64,000 nt of DNA from Thalassoglobus polymorphus (GTDB lineage Bacteria; Planctomycetota; Planctomycetia; Planctomycetales; Planctomycetaceae): the NCBI RefSeq assembly GCF_007744255.1, contig NZ_CP036267.1, forward strand, positions 1,595,541-1,659,540, in the 5' to 3' direction. Shown here piece after piece: positions 45,637-55,494 of the stretch (position 1 is the first letter of the stretch; every line of letters starts with the position of its first letter). The translations under genes and the position numbers were made by a program. The notes below the pieces were generated by a model. The model was given only the letters and a program-made list of their open reading frames with translations. It was not told where the DNA came from and did no database searches.

Positions 45637-47277
45637 CTAGAAGGTCCAGTCGACTGCAAAGTTCAACTGATGCATCCACCAGGATGTTCGGTTGGATTGG
45701 ACTTCAGGAAACAGTGGGAAGCCTTGCCATTTGATCGATTCCGCAGGACGTGCCACTTCTCCCAGCCAGAAGAATGTGTAACCGAATCGGAATGAAGTGT
45801 CTTCGAAGACTGAAGCGTTTCGAATTATAGGCAAGTTTCGGAAGGCTGCGACTTCTGCGAAGATCGATTGTTGGAATGAAGGAGAGACATGCGTGCTGCT
45901 CTTCTTGTCTGAGAATTCGGACTGAACAGTTGGGTCCAGCATTCGTGGGTTTCCGATGTTCTCGAATCGAGCTTCGTGCAACGGGTCACCGATGTTATCA
46001 CCCCAGATTGAGATGTTCTCCTGATTTGCATTCAAACCGAAGATCGTTTCCGCCCAGACTTTGAATGCCGCGTCACTATCTCCAAGATCGAATCGGAGTC
46101 CAACTTCAGGTCCAGCGACGTGGCTGCGGACTTCGCTGTTCAGTCTTGCTTCGTAAAGTGCATGAGCCGGGCTGATGGCTCCATCTGGCCGATAGGTCTC
46201 TTCGTCGATGTCGTATGTGAGACCAGAATCGATTCCACGGAAACGGAAGTTCTCATCAAGGTAGGTGTAACGTGCTCCCCAGAGAGGACGAATTTTCACA
46301 CCTGTGCTTTTGTAAATGGGTTGTGTGTAGAGACTGATGCTCGTCCCAGCTGCCCGTGTCGTCTGTTCCATCTCATAAAGAATGTCGTATTTGGCTGTTC
46401 GTCCCGGACCGAAGGTCGATGCGAGTTGAGCAATCGGTTCCCCTGTGTAGTAAGGGATGACTCCACGGATCAACAGGTTTTGACCACCAGCTGCCAAGCT
46501 CATTGCCTGTGTGACAGGAACTCCATTGATTTCGTCCGAACCTGACTTGAAGTGAGCGGAATCATCAAAGGCCCACCATCCAGTCAGCTGGAGACCCGTT
46601 CCATCTTCGTTTTCAAATCCCCAGCGAATCTGTGTCCCGAGGGTTCTTCCCAGGTTCGACATCTGGTTGGTGTTGCGAATAGGATACAGGTATCCCAGAA
46701 CCTGATCGAACTGTGCATTTCCGCCATCCACCGAAGGGATCGGGAAGATTCGATCATCGACAGTCATCCAGCCAGGTGTTGGAGTTCCAAAGATGTTTGG
46801 ATCTGGAGCTTCCATATTGGCGAAGTCGATTGGGACTCCCAATGGGAACATTGTGTCGAAATCGGCACGTGTTGCGTATGGAGATCCGATGGTCGAGTTA
46901 CCGGGATTTCGGAACGCGATGGACATCAGCTCTACCGAGCCGAAATACTTTCGCTTTCGGTAGACGATGTCTCGGAACCAGACTCCGTCCTTGTTGTAAT
47001 GTTGGTCCATCGCAACGTTGGGCGCGTTGAATGGGCTAATCTGTGGCCAAGGTTGATACTCACCAGGAGTCCCCGGTGGGTAAATTTGTTGTGGATGATT
47101 TGTGGCATACGGAGATTGGTGGGGACCAGGTCCGTATTGCCCTTGCATAGGAACCATGGGTGCACCAGGAGGCACACTTCCCGGGTAGCTACCGGGTTGT
47201 TGGCCAGATGTTTCCGCTTGAACAGCGACAAGTACGAGGATACTTGTAACTGTTATCATCCAGGGCTGAATCCGCAT
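45637..47277 (-). CDS. BBP7-like outer-membrane beta-barrel protein
   Basis: A 546-residue exported protein with a signal peptide (ILVLVAVQAETSGQ). A Pro/Gly/Gln-rich linker spans about residues 25-80 (PGSYPGSVPPGAPM). A long beta-rich region of alternating aromatic strands follows, with phrases such as GTQIRWGFENEDGTGLQLTG and GPEVGLRFDLGDSD, ending in ...FAVDWTF. The C-terminal aromatic residue and strand pattern suit an outer-membrane barrel. The layout matches planctomycete putative porins (BBP7, from memory). The substrate or pore role is not known. A terminator follows, and the upstream region is long, consistent with a single-gene unit. Confidence 0.65.
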   Translation of the reverse strand: MRIQPWMITVTSILVLVAVQAETSGQQPGSYPGSVPPGAPMVPMQGQYGPGPHQSPYATNHPQQIYPPGTPGEYQPWPQISPFNAPNVAMDQHYNKDGVWFRDIVYRKRKYFGSVELMSIAFRNPGNSTIGSPYATRADFDTMFPLGVPIDFANMEAPDPNIFGTPTPGWMTVDDRIFPIPSVDGGNAQFDQVLGYLYPIRNTNQMSNLGRTLGTQIRWGFENEDGTGLQLTGWWAFDDSAHFKSGSDEINGVPVTQAMSLAAGGQNLLIRGVIPYYTGEPIAQLASTFGPGRTAKYDILYEMEQTTRAAGTSISLYTQPIYKSTGVKIRPLWGARYTYLDENFRFRGIDSGLTYDIDEETYRPDGAISPAHALYEARLNSEVRSHVAGPEVGLRFDLGDSDAAFKVWAETIFGLNANQENISIWGDNIGDPLHEARFENIGNPRMLDPTVQSEFSDKKSSTHVSPSFQQSIFAEVAAFRNLPIIRNASVFEDTSFRFGYTFFWLGEVARPAESIKWQGFPLFPEVQSNRTSWWMHQLNFAVDWTF

Positions 47278-47935
47278 CAGTATGTCCTTGACAGGTTGGC
47301 CGACATGCTGTTCAGAGATTGAACATGCCGACGAGCCAGGAATTCACCATTGTTTATCGAGACTCCCCTGCCCTTGCTTTTGCATTTTGAGAATACAATC
47401 GCGCAGACCGGCAAGACCTTGATGCTCTTATCGGACCGCTGATTTGTAAAACTGTACCGATTATGACGCCCATGTGGATTTTTACGGATGAAGCAGTTGT
47501 TCCGGCAAATCCAGCCGGTTTTACTTGTTCCCATGAGTAGAAATCGGTCACGGAATTTTGAATAAATTCAATCCAGCGACTGTCACCACTGGGTTTTGGG
47601 ACAAGAAGACGTTGCAGCGAGTCCCTTTTTTATTTGGTCCCCAATAAGTTATCCCTCAATAAATTATCCCTCAGTGACTCACCGGGGTTGAATGGATCTT
47701 GAAGACCGAAATGAAACATGTTGCAAAAAACAAGCGGTGAAAGCAGGCACTGAGGTCTGGGACCGACAAGGTTGGTCTGGAGATCCGTTTCAGTGGCTGA
47801 CTTATGGGGCTTCTTGGATGCACAAAATTCCCCATGGGTAGTTGCGTCATCAGCAGACAGCTAAGATGCAATCTCCCTGGATTGCCCGACGTGAATGACA
47901 AGTATTTTCGCAAACGATAAAGATTGCGTTGAACG
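47278..47935. other. Long divergent intergenic region with a short tandem repeat
   Basis: A 658-base spacer between the divergent porin-like and glcF genes. At 47643-47672 a 15-base unit AATAAGTTATCCCTC is repeated once with one change, preceded by a T-rich run. A TTCAGAGATTGAA inverted repeat lies near 47310. No tRNA, repeat-family copy or credible gene is seen. Confidence 0.4.
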
Positions 47936-49288
47936 ATGACTGATCAAGTAACAACTTCTACGACTTCGCCCACCGATGAGAGCTCTTCTACTGGATTGCA
48001 GTACGAGAAGTTCCTCGATTGTGTGCATTGCGGACTCTGTACTTCTGCCTGTCCTACGTATTTGGAGACAGGGAATGAAAACGATGGGCCGCGCGGGCGG
48101 ATCTATTTAATGCGAGCTGTGACTGATGGGCGGCTCGAACTGACTGAATCCGTGACGCGACACCTTGATCTCTGTCTCGATTGTCGCAGCTGTGAAACGG
48201 CCTGCCCTTCTGGAGTTGAGTATGGTCGCCTCATTGAGCCATTTCGTGTCAAAATGTACGAGGGAGAGGATGGGAAGCCGGTGAAGCAAGACTGGTTTCA
48301 CCGCTGGATCATGTATGGGATTTTCCCATACGCGAATCGAATCCGCTGGGCATTGCTCCCTGCTCGCGTGATGCAAACTTTGAAACTCGATCGGCTGATG
48401 GATGCGACAGGCGTCATGAAGCTGCTTCCACAGAAGCTGCAACGGATGCAGCGACTTCTCCCTGAGCTTCAGCCGCGCGAAGCAGAGTTGCCGTCGTTCT
48501 TGCCCGCGATTGGCGAGAAACGAGCCAGCGTGGCGATGTTTACCGGGTGCGTTGCTGATGCAATGTTCCATCATGTGAACTGGGCAACAGCTCGAGTGCT
48601 GCAACAGAATGGCTGCGATGTTCACATTCCGAAATCACAATCTTGTTGTGGAGCGATCCACTATCACTCCGGTCAGGGCGATCCCGCATTGGGTATGGCG
48701 TCTCAGAACCAGGAAGCGTTTGATATTCAAGGTGTCGACTCTGTCGTTGTGAACGTAGCTGGCTGCGGATCGATGCTCAAAGATTACGGTCATATTGCTC
48801 AAGAGTTGGGTGCGGAGAGTTCAACATCCTCACAGCTGAATCAATTCGCTTCTAAAGTTAAAGATGTCTCAGAGTTTCTGGCGGAGCTCGGTCCCCTGAC
48901 GCCACAACATCGAGTCCCACTGAAAGTGACCTATCACGACGCATGCCATCTCTGTCATGCACAGCAAATTCGGTCTCAACCGAGACAGCTACTCAGTATG
49001 ATTCCCGATCTTGAAGTCGTTCCATTAGCAGAATCAGAAATCTGTTGCGGAGCTGCCGGATCCTACAATTTAACCGAACCCGAAATGGCGGATCGTCTTG
49101 GAAAGCGAAAGACGGACCACATTCTCGACACCGGTGCCCAAGCAGTCATTATGGGGAATGCCGGCTGTTCGCTCCAAATTCAATCAACCCTCAAGAATCA
49201 GGATCGTCCCGATGTCAAAGTTTTTCATCCGATGGAGATCCTCGACATGAGTTACCGTGGCGTTGGGCTGGCTCACCGCACTCCTTAG
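47936..49288 (+). CDS. glcF: Glycolate oxidase iron-sulfur subunit
   Basis: GlcF is the electron-transfer subunit of glycolate dehydrogenase (with GlcD and GlcE), which oxidises glycolate to glyoxylate at the membrane. Two 4Fe-4S sites are visible: CVHCGLCTSACP (C29, C32, C35, C39) and CLDCRSCETACP (C80, C83, C86, C90). Two CCG domains follow, with SCCGAIHYHSG, YHDACHLCHAQQ and EICCGAAGSYN. ATG 47936 gives the normal ~450 residues. glcD and glcE are not adjacent. Other (S)-2-hydroxyacid oxidase Fe-S subunits look similar, so the substrate is probable rather than certain. Confidence 0.88.
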   Translation: MTDQVTTSTTSPTDESSSTGLQYEKFLDCVHCGLCTSACPTYLETGNENDGPRGRIYLMRAVTDGRLELTESVTRHLDLCLDCRSCETACPSGVEYGRLIEPFRVKMYEGEDGKPVKQDWFHRWIMYGIFPYANRIRWALLPARVMQTLKLDRLMDATGVMKLLPQKLQRMQRLLPELQPREAELPSFLPAIGEKRASVAMFTGCVADAMFHHVNWATARVLQQNGCDVHIPKSQSCCGAIHYHSGQGDPALGMASQNQEAFDIQGVDSVVVNVAGCGSMLKDYGHIAQELGAESSTSSQLNQFASKVKDVSEFLAELGPLTPQHRVPLKVTYHDACHLCHAQQIRSQPRQLLSMIPDLEVVPLAESEICCGAAGSYNLTEPEMADRLGKRKTDHILDTGAQAVIMGNAGCSLQIQSTLKNQDRPDVKVFHPMEILDMSYRGVGLAHRTP

Positions 49289-49311
49289 AACGATGCATTT
49301 TCCATATTTTT

Positions 49312-49372
49312 CGTGCCCGTGAAGGTCGCTGCCATGACTTTCAAGTCTGCTTTCCCCGAGGCAGAAGGCTCA
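49312..49372 (-). repeat. Decayed copy of the dispersed repeat
   Basis: On the minus strand, TTCTGCCTCGGGGAAAGCAG and then TTCACGGGCACG keep the two strongest blocks of the element, with the middle diverged and no recognisable termini. It lies about 24 bases past the glcF stop, the same downstream position as the intact copies. Confidence 0.45.
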
Positions 49373-49428
49373 TTGAACACGATTTGTGTTTCGTTCTCAT
49401 GGTTGCCACAATAGTCATTCCCTGATTC

Positions 49429-51120
49429 TTGAAGTGGAATACTGTCACTGTGGAACCATACCCTCTGAAATTTCTGAAGAACCTGAATCGTGGTCGGGAA
49501 GTGATTACGGTTCTGATCAATTACGGTTTTGGAGACCTTCTGGAACGTCTCGGACTGCTGAAGTATTTAAAGTGGGGTCGTCGCATGATCTCACGGAAAA
49601 AACATGAAGAGTTTGAAGAGTTTACCTCGGCGCAGCGAATCCGTCTGGCACTCCAGGAATTAGGCCCGTCGTTCGTCAAGTTCGGCCAAATTCTTAGTAC
49701 ACGGCCCGATCTGATCCCTTCTGAGATCATCGAAGAACTCTGCTTGCTGCAAGAGAATGTTCCCGTCTTCGCGAGCGAAAAAGTCCACGAAACAATTCAG
49801 AACGAGTTCAAGAAGCCGGCTCTGGAAGTCTTTGCATCGTTTGAAGACGAGCCGTTGGCTGCTGGGTCATTGGGGCAAGTGCATCTTGCCCGGAACGAGA
49901 ACGGCCAACAGTTAGCTGTGAAGATTCGTCGACCTGGAGTTGTACAAGAGGTCGAGCGTGATGTTGCACTCATGCTTGAAATTGCGCAGCTTATCGAGCG
50001 ACACATACCTGAATATCGCATTTTCGATCCGGTGGGCTTGGTCAACCACTTCACACGCACAATCCGCCGGGAAATGAGTTTTCAGCGAGAAGCCCGCGCT
50101 ATGCAGGAATTTTCGCGACTGTTCGAAGATGACCCGCGATTGTGTGTTCCGAATGTCGATGAAGGACGTTCGACCGATGCTGTCTTGACGATGGAGTTTA
50201 TGGAAGGTCTTCATATCGATGACCTGGAGGCGATCCAGAAGTCAGCTCTCAATCCCAAGACGATTGCACGACAAGGAGCACAGATTTTTCTGAAGCAGGC
50301 GTTCGAGTACGGGATGTTTCATGGAGACCCACACCCCGGGAACATTCGAGTGAAGCGAGATGGCTCCATCGTTTTACTCGATTACGGCATGATTGGATTT
50401 CTGGAAGAAGAGAAACGCGAGTTGCTCGTCGACCTGTTTTTGTCCATTGCGCGACACGATGTCGATAGTACCATCCGAACAATTCTGGCTCTTGGTCAGC
50501 CGACTCAGTCAGTGGACCGTCCAGCACTACGCGCCGACACCAGAGACTTTATCGACGCCTACTATGGTGTTGATCTCGGAAAATTGAACATCAGACAACT
50601 CCTCAACGACTTTGTGTCGATTCTTTCGAACCATGGATTACGCTGCCCCGGTGATATGATGTTGCTGATCCGGGCAATCATCACACTCGAAGGGATAGGC
50701 CGCCAGTTGGACCCTAAGTTCAATTTGGCTGAGGTGATTGCACCTGCGATCGAAAAGCTTGTGAGACGCCGCTACGATCCGAAACGAATTGCTGAGAAAG
50801 CGATTTCGGATATCAAACAGCTGTTTCGAACGGCACATGATCTGCCGCTGCACTTGGGTAGAACACTTCAGAAAGCGAGTCAGGATGAATTGAAGGTCCA
50901 GTTTGAACATAAAGGTCTCGACCGCCTCATCCATGAATTTGACAGATGCAGCAATCGGATTGTTGTGGGATTGGTCGTGTCGTCACTCCTGGTTTCGACA
51001 GCGCTCATTATTCGTACGACAATGACTGAGTCGCTGTTCATCGCGATTCCGCTATTCATGATGTCCGGATTTCTCGGACTTTGGCTCGTCTGGGGAATTC
51101 TGAGAAGCGGCCGACTCTAG
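49429..51120 (+). CDS. ABC1/UbiB/AarF family atypical kinase
   Basis: A 563-residue UbiB-type protein, an atypical protein kinase-like family linked to ubiquinone and isoprenoid lipid metabolism at the membrane. The diagnostic KxGQ region is FVKFGQILSTRPDL, the alanine-rich nucleotide loop is AAGSLGQVH followed by LAVKIRRPG, the catalytic loop is HGDPHPGNIRV, and the metal motif is DYG (LLDYGMIGF). Two hydrophobic helices close the protein (IVVGLVVSSLLVSTALII and IAIPLFMMSGFLGLWLVWGI). The start is uncertain. The first in-frame codon is TTG 49429, with a GTG at 49450 as an alternative, and no strong ribosome binding site separates them. It converges on the TPR gene, 36 bases away. Confidence 0.9.
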   Translation: MKWNTVTVEPYPLKFLKNLNRGREVITVLINYGFGDLLERLGLLKYLKWGRRMISRKKHEEFEEFTSAQRIRLALQELGPSFVKFGQILSTRPDLIPSEIIEELCLLQENVPVFASEKVHETIQNEFKKPALEVFASFEDEPLAAGSLGQVHLARNENGQQLAVKIRRPGVVQEVERDVALMLEIAQLIERHIPEYRIFDPVGLVNHFTRTIRREMSFQREARAMQEFSRLFEDDPRLCVPNVDEGRSTDAVLTMEFMEGLHIDDLEAIQKSALNPKTIARQGAQIFLKQAFEYGMFHGDPHPGNIRVKRDGSIVLLDYGMIGFLEEEKRELLVDLFLSIARHDVDSTIRTILALGQPTQSVDRPALRADTRDFIDAYYGVDLGKLNIRQLLNDFVSILSNHGLRCPGDMMLLIRAIITLEGIGRQLDPKFNLAEVIAPAIEKLVRRRYDPKRIAEKAISDIKQLFRTAHDLPLHLGRTLQKASQDELKVQFEHKGLDRLIHEFDRCSNRIVVGLVVSSLLVSTALIIRTTMTESLFIAIPLFMMSGFLGLWLVWGILRSGRL

Positions 51121-51156
51121 CGCCGAACAGCAATTCAACGAATGCGAAAAACGAAA

Positions 51157-52098
51157 TTACTCTGAGTACCGTTGGATCTCTTTTTCGTGCTCGGTCAGCT
51201 TGTCGGTCGTCTCATTAAGATTTTCGAGACACAGACTGAAGCGTCGACTTGCAGCCTGGCATTTTTTCAAACCTGCTTCCCAGATACGACCGGAAGTCTC
51301 CTCTGAAGAGAGACGCGACAGTTCAAGAATAATGGGGGAGAGTTCTTCCTTAATTTGCTTCAGCAACTCGATGGCTTGCAACTCGGAATCTTTTGCCAAT
51401 TTGTGAACGTCTTCGCGGTCTTCAAAACGTTGCTGCGGGGTCAGATGCAAATGCTTCGCAACTGTTCGGTTCATTTTCTCGACCTGCTCCATATCAACCA
51501 GTCGACCGAATGGACTGATTGCGGACTTTGCCTGTTCTGTTTGTTCTTGGGCGGCACAGAGTCCTATCTTTGCCCTCTCGAAATCTGGTTGAACCTCTAA
51601 TGCCTTCCGAAATTGCAAAATCGCTTGGCTGTGGTTTTTCATTTCCAAAAGCACATTCCCCAGGTTCGTATAGGCTTCGACAAAATCTGGCCGCAATCGA
51701 ATTGCTTCTTTATAAGCTGAAACCGCCATCGAGTTTTGATGAAGCCCCCTTTGAGCAATTCCAAGGTTGTAATAAGCTTCGGGGCAGCGACGGTCTTTAG
51801 AGAGTGCCAACCTTAAAGTTTTGACCGCTGCTGTGTAATCCTTCTTTTTATTCTGTAATGCCCCGACGTTGACGAGAGCTCCAATGTTTTTCGGATCAAG
51901 AGCTTGAACCCGCTGAAAGAGTTGGATCGCACGGTCATAGTTTTTGGTCAGAAAACAAAGCCCCGCGAGTGACTCATGAGCGAGCAGATGCTGAGAGTCC
52001 TCCTGGATTGTTTGTTCCAGACTTTGAATCGCATCAGCGAATCGCTTTTCCTGAATACACTTTTTCGCATCAGCGTACGTTTCATCAGCCGTTGGCAT
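51157..52098 (-). CDS. Tetratricopeptide repeat protein
   Basis: A 313-residue helical protein. Residues about 1-190 contain five or six tetratricopeptide repeats (AIQSLEQTIQEDSQHLLAHESLAGLCFLTKNYDRA is one side of the pattern, given here only by its first part: ALVNVGALQNKKKDYTAAV and CPEAYYNLGIAQRGLHQNS are others). The C-terminal ~100 residues are charged helices, coiled-coil like. TPRs mediate protein contacts. The start is ATG 52098, with GAGG eight bases upstream; the frame stays open to 52290 without a plausible start signal. No signal peptide or transmembrane helix is present. Partner unknown. Confidence 0.8.
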   Translation of the reverse strand: MPTADETYADAKKCIQEKRFADAIQSLEQTIQEDSQHLLAHESLAGLCFLTKNYDRAIQLFQRVQALDPKNIGALVNVGALQNKKKDYTAAVKTLRLALSKDRRCPEAYYNLGIAQRGLHQNSMAVSAYKEAIRLRPDFVEAYTNLGNVLLEMKNHSQAILQFRKALEVQPDFERAKIGLCAAQEQTEQAKSAISPFGRLVDMEQVEKMNRTVAKHLHLTPQQRFEDREDVHKLAKDSELQAIELLKQIKEELSPIILELSRLSSEETSGRIWEAGLKKCQAASRRFSLCLENLNETTDKLTEHEKEIQRYSE

Positions 52099-52544
52099 CG
52101 TCTCGTCCTCACTGGGATTGACTGTGATGCCCGTTTGACCGCGACCAACTTTTACTTGAACTTCAGATCTGCCGACGATGGTCAGCCCAATATAATGTAT
52201 CAGTAATTGCTGATGTGATGCAAAGCCAATTCTGAATTTCACCGTGACTGTCGTTGCCCGAGTTGCAGCCCTGTGAAAAACAATGCGCAAAGTAGAAGAT
52301 TTGATTTTTTACGTATCGCGAGGCCTAAGGATCCGCCTGAAGAGGTGCTGGCGGTTGCTGATTCGCATGTTTTGAATGCTTGTCGTAATACGCGAAAGGC
52401 ACTTTCACGACATCAGAAACGGCTCGCCCGAGGCAGAACCTGAACGACGATTAGACCCCTGCGATAAGAGTACGGGGATGGCTTTCACCAAACCGGCAGG
52501 CTGTCACGAAGCAGTAATGATCCCGGACGATTTCAAGAGTAACG
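52099..52544. other. Intergenic spacer between TPR gene and rnc
   Basis: About 446 bases. A weak similarity to one block of the dispersed repeat occurs at about 52425-52440 (CCGAGGCAGAACCTG). Otherwise nothing is recognised. It should hold the TPR gene promoter and the 3' region of rnc. Confidence 0.35.
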
Positions 52545-53291
52545 TTAACGGTTCTTAGTCAGCTCTGCTGAATTCGGGGGATCTTCACCGTTCATTTTCG
52601 ACAATGCATTCTGGGCTGCTCGTTGCTCAGCAATTTTTTTGCTTGGTCCCCAGGCAGGACTGAAGTTGTCAGCTCCGACAATCACTGCAATTTGAAATGA
52701 CTTGGAATGGTCAGGCCCTTCCTCATCAAGAACTTCATAAACAGGAGTTTCACCAGATAGTTTTTGAATTCGCTGTTGAAGGATACTCTTGTAATTGACG
52801 CCCACTTCCGAGTCCGCAGCTTGTGTGATCTCCTGATCAATAATCCGCTGTATGAATGATTTGGCAGCATCGAATCCTCGGTCGAGATAAATCCCGCCGA
52901 TAATCGCTTCAAAGACAGTTGCAAGAACCGAGTTTGGAATGTGCGAACTCATGGTGATCCCTTTTCCGAGGATCAGATAATCATGCAATCGCCATTGTCG
53001 CACAATTCTCGCACATGTTGCACGACTGACGACGACAGACTTGATGCGCGTCAGTTCGCCTTCCGACGCTTCCGGGAATCTCTGGAATAATGATTCACAA
53101 ACGGCAGCCCCGAGAATCGCATCGCCGAGGAATTCTAAACGCTCATTAGATTCCAACCGAACACGGGACGCAGAGGCGTGGGTGAGACTGAGAATGAGGA
53201 TGTCCGGATCCTTGAATTCGTATCCAAGGATTGCCTGACATTCCTGAAGCTGTTCTGGAGTGAGTCCGTCAGGTACTGAAGTTTGAGACAT
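52545..53291 (-). CDS. rnc: Ribonuclease III
   Basis: RNase III cuts double-stranded RNA, processing rRNA precursors and regulating mRNA. The catalytic signature NERLEFLGDAILG is present (E53, D57), with the later acidic residues in FEAIIGGIYLDRG. A double-stranded RNA-binding domain occupies roughly residues 175-240, ending in PSKKIAEQRAAQNALSKM. The length of 248 residues is normal and no active-site residue is missing. It is usually with era or acpP, but here it stands alone. Confidence 0.96.
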   Translation of the reverse strand: MSQTSVPDGLTPEQLQECQAILGYEFKDPDILILSLTHASASRVRLESNERLEFLGDAILGAAVCESLFQRFPEASEGELTRIKSVVVSRATCARIVRQWRLHDYLILGKGITMSSHIPNSVLATVFEAIIGGIYLDRGFDAAKSFIQRIIDQEITQAADSEVGVNYKSILQQRIQKLSGETPVYEVLDEEGPDHSKSFQIAVIVGADNFSPAWGPSKKIAEQRAAQNALSKMNGEDPPNSAELTKNR

Positions 53292-53405
53292 CGTCGTGGG
53301 ACTTATTGGAATGAAGAGAGTAGAGGTCGGGTATGTGTCACCTTAATGATAGCAACATTGGATAATCAACCGAGAAACGGGGATGCTGGGAACAGGTCCT
53401 TACAC

Positions 53406-53828
53406 TTAAGCTGTGCTGGGAAGAATCATCTCAGACTTCCAGTAACTCTTCAGCTGCTCGACAAGTGCAACAAAGTTTTCAAGGTCAACCGGTTTGACAA
53501 GATATCCCTGAACGTCGAGTTTATCAAATTCATGAATCCCGTCTTGCCCAAGCTCGCCTGTCATGATCACTACTGCGATTTTTTTCAGGTGATCGTCCTT
53601 CCGCACAAGTTCCAGAATTTGCTTGCCGCTAAGACGAGGAAGATTCAAATCCAGCAGGACCAGATCAGGACGCGGTGCGAGAGAGAATCGCTGCTCTCGA
53701 AATAAGAACTGCCGAGCGTCTTCGCCATCGGTCATCCAAGTTAAGCGGTGCTTGACTTCACTCCGCTTAAGAGCACCAATCGCAAACTTTGCTGCGACGA
53801 GACTATCCTCCACGAGGAGGATTTCCAT
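53406..53828 (-). CDS. Single-domain response regulator (CheY/Rcp1-like)
   Basis: A receiver domain of about 140 residues with no output domain. It opens MEILLVEDSLVAA, where the acidic pair sits in LLVEDS. The phosphoacceptor aspartate lies in PDLVLLDLNLPRLSGK, the conserved threonine in VVIMTGE, and the lysine in GYLVKPVD. The DLNLPRLSGK form is typical of the Rcp1 subgroup that partners with hybrid or phytochrome kinases. I start at ATG 53828, since the 33 extra residues before it (open to 53927) are not receiver-like. No histidine kinase is next to it. Confidence 0.9.
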   Translation of the reverse strand: MEILLVEDSLVAAKFAIGALKRSEVKHRLTWMTDGEDARQFLFREQRFSLAPRPDLVLLDLNLPRLSGKQILELVRKDDHLKKIAVVIMTGELGQDGIHEFDKLDVQGYLVKPVDLENFVALVEQLKSYWKSEMILPSTA

Positions 53829-54028
53829 CGGGCGTCCAATTGCTTCCTGGAACACAGGTTGCTCCTCAGGTTGATGTCGCAGACAGGCGAACTGGTTTAA
53901 GTCCCCATTCTTTGATTGTGCGGTCACACGGAAAATTTAGAAACATCAGCCTGTGTTCAACTACAATACTTCGAAACTATTGTCATTTTCTGGAAGTAAG
54001 GTCGTTGATCAGGTTTGGCTCAAGAAAA

Positions 54029-55357
54029 TTAGCTTAACTCATCGAAAATAGAGTCCCATTCCTGCTCGCTGGCAGGCGTCGGAACAAAAGCTTCGTTCTC
54101 AGGAACCGTTCTAATTTCACGTGCTGAGAAAGCATCGTAACCTTCAAACTGATATTCCTGCAACAATTGATTGATTCTCATTTCAATTTTTGTGAGTTCC
54201 CCGCCCTGCTCGGGAGTCACGAACGTGAAGGCACGACCGTCGCTGTCGGAGGACATGCGACCTGTTCTCCCGACGCGATGAATGTAGTCATCAGAACCTT
54301 CGGGAATGTCGTAGTTGATGATGTGCGAGATTCCCGAGATATCGATCCCGCGTCCCACGATGTCGGTCGCAATGACAAGTCTGGCTCGCCCATCTCGCAG
54401 GCGACGAATCACTTGATCGCGTTTTCGTTGTTGCAGGTCGCCATGAATTGCTTCGACATCCGAAAGGTATTTTTGAATCTTGGTGTAGATTTCGTGCGCG
54501 CTCCGTTTCGTACGGCAGAACACAATCGCTTGCGATGGACGCTCTTGAATCAGAAGTTTGATCAGCAGTTGGAATTTATTTTTCCGTTCGACAGTGCAAT
54601 AAAACTGTTCAATTGTGTCGACGACAACATGATCATCCGACAGGTCGATTCGTCTTGGCTCCCGCATGAATCGATTGGCAAGTTGCTGAACTTGATCGGG
54701 TAAAGTGGCAGAGAGCAGCAGCGTTTGGCGATCATCGTTGCATGAACGGAGAATCCGCTCGATGTCTTTTCTGAAACCGATGTCAAGCATCCGGTCTGCT
54801 TCGTCGAGCACCATTGTGCTGATGTGGTCGAGCTTAAGAACTTTCCGCTGGATCAGATCGATCACTCGACCGGGAGTTCCAATTACGACTTGTGGATATC
54901 GTTCCAGAGACTTGATTTGCGGCCCTAACGGACGTCCTCCGACAGTCAGGACGACTTCACAGGGCGACCCGCCAGCCAAGTAGCGAAATTCTTGCGCGAC
55001 CTGTTCACTCAACTCTCGGGTCGGGGCCAGGACAAGTGCTTGGATGTGCTGGCTCTTCCGGTTCAGGTTTTGCAGGATCGGGAGCGCAAAGGCTGCGGTC
55101 TTTCCCGTGCCTGTCCGTGCCTGACCGATACAGTCGACACCGGTTAAAGCGACTGGGATCAATTCTTTCTGGATGGGCGTAGGAGCCGTAAATCCAAGAG
55201 ACTTAATTGTGTCCAAAAGTTCACTGTTTAAGTTCAAAGACTCAAACGTTGGGAGAGTTTCCGTTGCTGCCATCAGGTGTTTTGCGGAGGTTGAATCGAT
55301 TTTCAGAGATGCACCAGTCATGTCTTTAGCGATTGGTGTCTGAAATGCTGATTTCAT
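54029..55357 (-). CDS. DEAD-box ATP-dependent RNA helicase
   Basis: A 442-residue SF2 helicase that unwinds structured RNA during ribosome assembly or mRNA decay. Motifs in order: Q motif region GFTAPTPIQKELIP, Walker A ARTGTGKT (80-87), PTRELSEQ, GTPGR, DEAD (184-187), SAT, and the C-terminal ATDIVGRGIDISG and HRVGRTGR. The C-terminal tail is short, without the basic RNA-binding extension of DeaD/CsdA, closer to RhlE-type size. The start used is ATG 55357; in-frame ATGs at residues 13 and 29 are alternatives, and about 28 residues before the Q motif are poorly conserved. The exact subfamily is not assigned. Confidence 0.92.
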   Translation of the reverse strand: MKSAFQTPIAKDMTGASLKIDSTSAKHLMAATETLPTFESLNLNSELLDTIKSLGFTAPTPIQKELIPVALTGVDCIGQARTGTGKTAAFALPILQNLNRKSQHIQALVLAPTRELSEQVAQEFRYLAGGSPCEVVLTVGGRPLGPQIKSLERYPQVVIGTPGRVIDLIQRKVLKLDHISTMVLDEADRMLDIGFRKDIERILRSCNDDRQTLLLSATLPDQVQQLANRFMREPRRIDLSDDHVVVDTIEQFYCTVERKNKFQLLIKLLIQERPSQAIVFCRTKRSAHEIYTKIQKYLSDVEAIHGDLQQRKRDQVIRRLRDGRARLVIATDIVGRGIDISGISHIINYDIPEGSDDYIHRVGRTGRMSSDSDGRAFTFVTPEQGGELTKIEMRINQLLQEYQFEGYDAFSAREIRTVPENEAFVPTPASEQEWDSIFDELS

Positions 55358-55494
55358 TTGGTTTTACAAAAGATTGTAGCGTCCTTGGTGTTTTTTCGCT
55401 ACGCCCATTCAATCTGAGCCCTATGTTTAAGAGGCAGGAGACTGTTCTTACAGACTAATAGTTGGGCTTCCCCTTAAAGCACGATCTACGAAAA